From: Cryphonectria parasitica EP155
Taxonomy: Eukaryota; Ascomycota; Sordariomycetes; Diaporthales; Cryphonectriaceae
Direction of reading: 5' to 3'
DNA: 64,000 nt
NCBI RefSeq assembly: GCF_011745365.1
Contig: NW_024468914.1
Span: 2,316,001-2,380,000, forward strand
The position numbers were made by a program, and so were the translations under genes. Positions 59,487 through 64,000 of this stretch are shown piece after piece. Numbering within the stretch: the stretch's first letter is position 1; the number at the start of each line of letters is the position of its first letter. The notes below the pieces were generated by a model, which was not told the DNA's origin, ran no database searches, and worked only from the letters and a program-made list of their open reading frames with translations.

Positions 59487-60255
59487 TTAGATGGCTAATG
59501 ACCTGAAATGCTGGAAAGTTGCATCGCTATCCTCAGCGCAGTCCAAGCAGAAGATGTATCTGATTCCTGGTCGGTCGAGCAGGACACCTAGAAGGTACGT
59601 GCCTATGGTACCAGTAGAGCCGGTGAGGATGGCTGCGCGGCCACAATATCTCCAAGGCCTGTGGAAGATCACCACCGCAGTACATGATCTGCTCAAGGTG
59701 GCGGGCGCAGTATGTGAGCGTGTCTGGGTTCTGCACGAGGTCGGCTACCACGGATGGCACGAGGATGGCGACAAAGGCAGACTTGTGTTTAAGAGCATCG
59801 GCGAGGCCTTGGGCTGTTAAGATACCGACGCCTGCAGAAGCAACGGAGGTGCAGCCGAAACCAATGGCCCAGAGCAGGTACAGCATGATACCAGCACCCT
59901 ACATTAAGTAGTTGAATGAGCCATCGTATATACTGACCATTGGGAAAGGAAAGAAGAACAAATTCTGGGTCTCACATGGAAGAACGGCACTGTCACCATC
60001 ACCCGTTTGCCTGCTACGGAATTAATCAGGACGCAGGGACTCACGAAATCACTTCTGACGGTAGCTTTCACTTGAGTCAATATCAATATATATCCGGTTC
60101 TATCTCACGAGCTAGACAGGCGTCAGTATGTGATCAGAGAGAGTATAGGCTCCCAAATGCAATGGTACCTGTGCCGCCCAACTGCATCAAAAGTGTCTGT
60201 AGTGGGGAGGCTAGGACGCAGCAGGGTGTAGCTATTGATCTGGCTGTATAAGTCG
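59487..60255 (-). pseudogene. NRPS-like adenylation/thioester-reductase gene relic with internal deletion
   Basis: On the minus strand, remnants of a carboxylate-reductase-type (A-T-R) enzyme are visible. The adenylation part includes VGILTAQGLADALKHK, AFVAILVPSVVADLVQNP and HLEQIMYCGGDLPQALE. Immediately afterwards, in another frame, comes the start of a thioester-reductase Rossmann domain (AAILTGSTGTIGTYLLGVLL, with NAD(P)-binding TGSTGTIG, then RPGIRYIFCL). The rest of the A domain, the carrier domain and the link to the reductase are missing, so a deletion of probably 1 kb or more joined the two. Upstream, 59900-60250 holds more broken pieces (QINSYTLLRPSLPTTDTFDA, ILTQVKATVRSDF, VTVPFFHV) with stops. 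Such genes usually make aryl or polyketide-like secondary metabolites; no cluster remains here. Confidence 0.8.
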
Positions 60256-61483
60256 CGAAAGGGTAAGGCCTGTCTTGTGGTAAAAAGACCCTCTTAATTT
60301 ACCCTAGACCTCGGATTCAGTCCCCTGGCTTTTTGTTTTCCTCCCTCCCCTTCTAGCACACACGACCCCACCATGGAAATACAACTATACAGCCACTCAC
60401 ACAAGGGATATTGCAGCCCGTAAAACCAATCATCCATGGCTCTATTTGCTGTGCTTTCAGGTGGCTTCAAAACCAGTAGCACTTTCAGAAACAGTAGCAC
60501 TTTTTTTTTTGGAGGGGGGGGGGGGCGGGTGCCTGAATCTCATCTTCAGTAATTTTTGAGAGGTATGACCTTTCATTTGTTCTTCGGTTTAAATCTGTCG
60601 GTTCTTCGAAATATTCCAGACTGAGCACGTCGGTCGACAAAATCACCTCGCACCAGTTTCCCTAACATGCTAAAAACTCGCGATAAGGAGAAGGACAGAA
60701 AGAAAAGAAAAAAAGGGTTGTTCAACACATGTTGAACACTTTTTCTGGCAGCATCTATGCATAGTCCACCCTCTCGTCTGTAATCATCTCCTTCGATGCC
60801 CAAGAGCTCCACTGCTAGCCCAACAAAGCTGATCAAGTCCTGGAGTCTGACAAGTAAAACAGTGAGCAGTACCTTAGCTGGATGATATGGACAACAAATT
60901 TTGAAAACGTCTAGGTATAATCTAACGCCAAATCCTCCTTGAACATCATTCCAGTGCATGTATACTTGGCTTTTCAGGGCATCTGGATTTGTCGTTGAGT
61001 CTCCGGAGGAACACAGTTGTCAATACAAATTACAAAAAAGTAGAGAAAACAATTCGATCTTAGGATTGGTCTCACATCAAAGGGAAAAAGACAAGATACA
61101 TGACTTGCAACTTTTGTAGTGGCTCGCCTACTGGTCATTTCTTACTCCCTCGAGTACTGGGCATTTTTACTTATACTATGACTTAGTGTCGTGGTCCACC
61201 GTAATGCTTGGCTAATGATTCCGCTTATCGGGAGACCCTGAAAATGCTGTACTATGTACTGTATAATCCCCGCGGTAAACTCCGGACCAACTTAAAATCA
61301 AGCCCCGAACGTCGGGGCTTTCTGCGTGTCACACCTTCCGCTTACTCGCCGGCACGCAATATCGCAACTGCTCTACCGGACAAAATCACAGGTTCCCCTC
61401 CTCCTTCTTCTACTCTCCTCTCTTCATTCTCCTTCCTCCGCCGCCCGCGAGTTCTGCGGGGAAAAAAAAGCTGTCCCTCGAAA
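60256..61483. other. Spacer and promoter of MPC1
   Basis: Contains a poly-T/poly-G patch at 60499-60525 and a 128-codon minus-strand ATG frame at 60573-60959 (hydrophobic, no recognised domain, not called). The last 150 nt before MPC1 are CT-rich leader. Confidence 0.4.
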
Positions 61484-61984
61484 ATGGCTGCGCTCATCAA
61501 GGCGGTGAACGCCAAGATCCGGTCCAACCCGGTGTCCGACTACTTTTGCTCCACGCGTGCGTCTTGAACCAGCTATGCATACACTCTCGCTTTCTCCGTG
61601 GAATGCGCTCCCAGGGGAATACTAACGTGTGCACTTTGCCGACTTCCAGACTTCTGGGGCCCAGCTTCCAACTTTGGAATTCCTATCGCGGCCGTACTGG
61701 ACACACAAAAGAGCCCTGACCTGTGAGCCCCTCCTTCTCTTCTCAATTACAAACTGCTGAGATGTGCTGACGAGTTCTTGCCCACGCTGTCCAGGATCTC
61801 GGGGCCGATGACCGGCGCGCTCGTGGTCTATGCTTTCACCTTCATGCGATACTCCCTTGCCGTCACGCCGCGGAACTACCTGCTCTTTGCCTGCCACTTC
61901 ACCAACGCCGGTGCACAGCTCACACAGAGTTACCGGTACCTGAACTACCACTACGGCTTTGGCAACAAGAAGGCGGAGGCGTGA
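61484..61984 (+). CDS. MPC1: Mitochondrial pyruvate carrier subunit 1
   Basis: Subunit of the inner-membrane heterodimer that imports pyruvate into mitochondria. Exons 61484-61556, 61650-61722 and 61795-61984 (introns 93 and 72 nt, the first with an ACTAAC branch site) join to 111 aa, the normal MPC1 size. Family sequence is unmistakable: STHFWGPASNFGIPIAAVLD, KSPDLISGPMTGALVVY, FMRYSLAVTPRNYLLFACHF and LTQSYRYLNYHYGF. Three short membrane helices are expected, the first amphipathic. The start ATG (GAAAATGG) opens the conserved N-terminus. The partner MPC2 is not in the window. Confidence 0.96.
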
Positions 61985-62008
61985 AATGGACAGGCTTTGA
62001 TAGAATAG

Positions 62009-62040
<32 letters not shown>

Positions 62041-64000
62041 GCAGGATTAGAGTATACAGGAATGCGGATCGCGTTGGGCGTGATAGAAGCGGTTCGGGAG
62101 CATGGTATCTCCCTCTGTCCTCTGTGACCTCCATAGAGAAAGAAAGAAAAGATAGAAGGGGGCCATGTTCATTTAGAATAGAGAGGGACCAGGATCCCCA
62201 TCTACATATAAGAACCAAGACGGCTTCGCTGCCACTTTCACTCTGCTCGGGGGATTGGCTAACATGCTACGACGGCATGTTAAAGAGTGTGTGGATGCTT
62301 GTCCGCTCTTGCCCTCTTCGCAGCCGTGAAGCAGTCAGTTGTTGCGCTTGCTAGGGAGACGAGGGATGGAGAGACAACCTGTCAGGTCAGACGCCAAAGT
62401 CTGTGATGATGCACCGCAATGTTGACGTGGTCGTGAAAAATATTGCAAGGATGAGGGTCCGAGAGTCAGTCTATCAGACCAGGGGGATGACGCTCCTACA
62501 CTCCTTCAACAGATCCCAACGATCACGCTTGCCACGATGCTAGAAGACAAGCTACGTGAGACGAAATCAGGATGATCCACGGTTGGTAGGGTTGCTCTGC
62601 CATCTCAAGTGATAGGATGGAAGAAGCTTCTTTGCCGGTTTTCCGTGATGCCTTTGGTTCGCTGCAGCCGCCAGCGAGCGTCATATGTATGAAACCCTGC
62701 ACGGTCGTGAAATCTCTCGAAGATCGTGTCAAACCCAGCCACGGTAATGACCAAGTTTTAAAAAGATCTCACCCAGCCGCTGCCAGTGCTTATAGCATAG
62801 CTTATTGGTGAACTCGCATTCCCATACGGTCGGGGACGAGATCGCTCTGACTGGAAATCATGACAGCCAGTGCCACAAACACGGAAGCACGGGAAGCGGT
62901 GGTTTAGGCTGTCTGATCTTCCAAATGCCGGGAACCTGAGACGACCACCGCCCACAAGCCTGGGCGATCTGCTTCGAAAGGGGAAATACAGAAATAAATA
63001 AGGAAGGAAGGAAGGGAAAAATACCCTAGCTGGACGAACATGCATGCAGCATTAGCGAGGGCCAAGCTTCGCGGGGAGAACCACATGCTTGAGGGGGAGA
63101 GGGGGTTGGGAATGCCCCTCCCCCAGGTCCGCGGGTTTGTTCTGTGGGCGGTCTGGGGCTGATCATGTACGAGCCGTCACACCTCGCGTTTCACATGCCC
63201 ACGTATCGCCCAGGACCTCGATTAAGCATCTTTGGAGAGAGTGAGAGATGACAGCACTGAACAAAACTTGTGTGGAACCTGTCTTTTTCTCCATGGTGAA
63301 ATATTTTATGGTGGATTAGAAACCTAGACCGTTCAGGTTGGGACGTCGAAACTCTGCTGTTTTACCCATCCAACCTTTAGATGACAGTTCTTGGCTTCAC
63401 CAAACAAACAGTCTGCGGTTCATTCAGTCTTCCTGATCAATGCCAAGAATTTAACTTGTAAGCAAAAATAAGTAGATTAATCAAGTTGAATTATCGATGT
63501 CTATCAATGTTCTATCCGGCTTTCGATACTGCTAATTATATCGTAGTGTGGCCGTTGCGTGCGTGCTGAAGCACGCGCCTAACTGCAGATCATGCGCCAC
63601 ACCACGTCTGTGATTCTCCTTCAGCTTCCCTCGGCCTAGGGAACAGCCACCAAGTCTACCACAGCGTTTTGCCTTGATTTTCTTTGAACACAACCCCCCC
63701 CCCCCTCCTCCCCTGCCCTTGTTCCCAGCAACCTGGAATGGATGATTGACATCCGAAACTGGCGGCAAACATCGTCCCGAGCTTGGGGCGATGGTGACAG
63801 CCATGCAAGCCCTGAACTTCTAACGGCACGGTCATTCGTATACAAATATCAAATTTCCTTCTTCGACCTGCCACTTATTGTTCTTCATGCTTTCCTGTCT
63901 TTGTCCCAGTGCCTAGTTTCTGTCCAGACCAACAACTTCTGTCTTTCACTCTTTTTCCCCATTTCTCACCCAAAAGAATTCTTAATATCTGCCCGTCGCC
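61985..64000. other. 3' flank of MPC1 and right-hand spacer
   Basis: Contains the (GAA)n repeat, C-runs at 63693-63706, and CT-rich sequence from about 63840 to the window end that could be the leader of a gene further right. No coding gene was seen. Confidence 0.5.
62007..62038 (+). repeat. (AGA)n trinucleotide repeat in the MPC1 3' flank
   Basis: About ten GAA units beginning 23 nt after the MPC1 stop codon, so probably within its 3' UTR. Confidence 0.95.

Noticed and set aside
1..64000. CRISPR arrays, rRNA genes and bacterial operon signals
   Set aside because: No regularly spaced direct repeats and no 5S or other rRNA signature were seen, and the DNA is clearly from an intron-containing fungus.

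Overview
The window looks like nuclear DNA of a filamentous ascomycete, most probably a Sordariomycete. The evidence is short introns (52-224 nt) with GTRNGT-type donors and CTRAC/CTGAC-like branch sites, long pyrimidine-rich leaders, gene-poor spacers full of microsatellites and G/C homopolymers, and typical fungal orthologues such as Skn7, Pom152, Whi5/Nrm1, eIF2B-epsilon and MPC1. I cannot name the species. All gene models below were spliced by eye and every join was checked for reading frame.

Layout from left to right: (1) the 3' end of an RGG-box protein (plus), whose frame stays open for 117 codons after its UAG stop; (2) cytosolic threonyl-tRNA synthetase (minus, 4 exons); (3) an F-box/YccV (FBXO21-like) protein (plus, 3 exons); (4) an intron-containing tRNA-Leu(UAA)-like gene with a destroyed 5' end; (5) 6.4 kb without a convincing gene, ending in the leader of (6) SKN7 (plus, 7 exons, one of 17 nt); (7) a 7.3-kb gene-free, repeat-rich spacer; (8) eIF2B-epsilon/GCD6 (plus, 3 exons, with a uORF); (9) phosphatidylserine synthase (minus, 3 exons); (10) an allantoate-permease-like MFS transporter (minus, 4 exons), followed about 2.5 kb further on by a decayed MFS transporter relic in the same orientation; (11) a metzincin-motif metallopeptidase with a jacalin-like tail (plus, 4 exons); (12) a Whi5/Nrm1-type G1/S repressor (plus, 2 exons); (13) a UCH37-like deubiquitinase with a long basic insertion in its active-site loop (minus, 3 exons); (14) nucleoporin POM152 (plus, 2 exons); (15) a CorA-like membrane protein with GME in place of GMN (plus, 5 exons); (16) an RWD/DUF1115 protein (plus, 1 exon); (17) an NRPS-like adenylation/reductase relic (minus); (18) mitochondrial pyruvate carrier MPC1 (plus, 3 exons).

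The intact genes are mostly housekeeping functions in translation, lipid synthesis, stress and cell-cycle control, nuclear pore, transport and mitochondria. They do not form a cluster or shared pathway. The accessory signals are two protein pseudogenes (an MFS transporter and an NRPS-like reductase), a damaged tRNA, an AT-rich repeat remnant and long low-complexity spacers.

I did not find a clear new multi-gene system. The observations most worth following are the possible stop-codon readthrough at 649-1005, the basic insertion in the deubiquitinase loop, the SKN7 microexon, the uORFs next to GCD6 and POM152, and the internally deleted NRPS-like gene.
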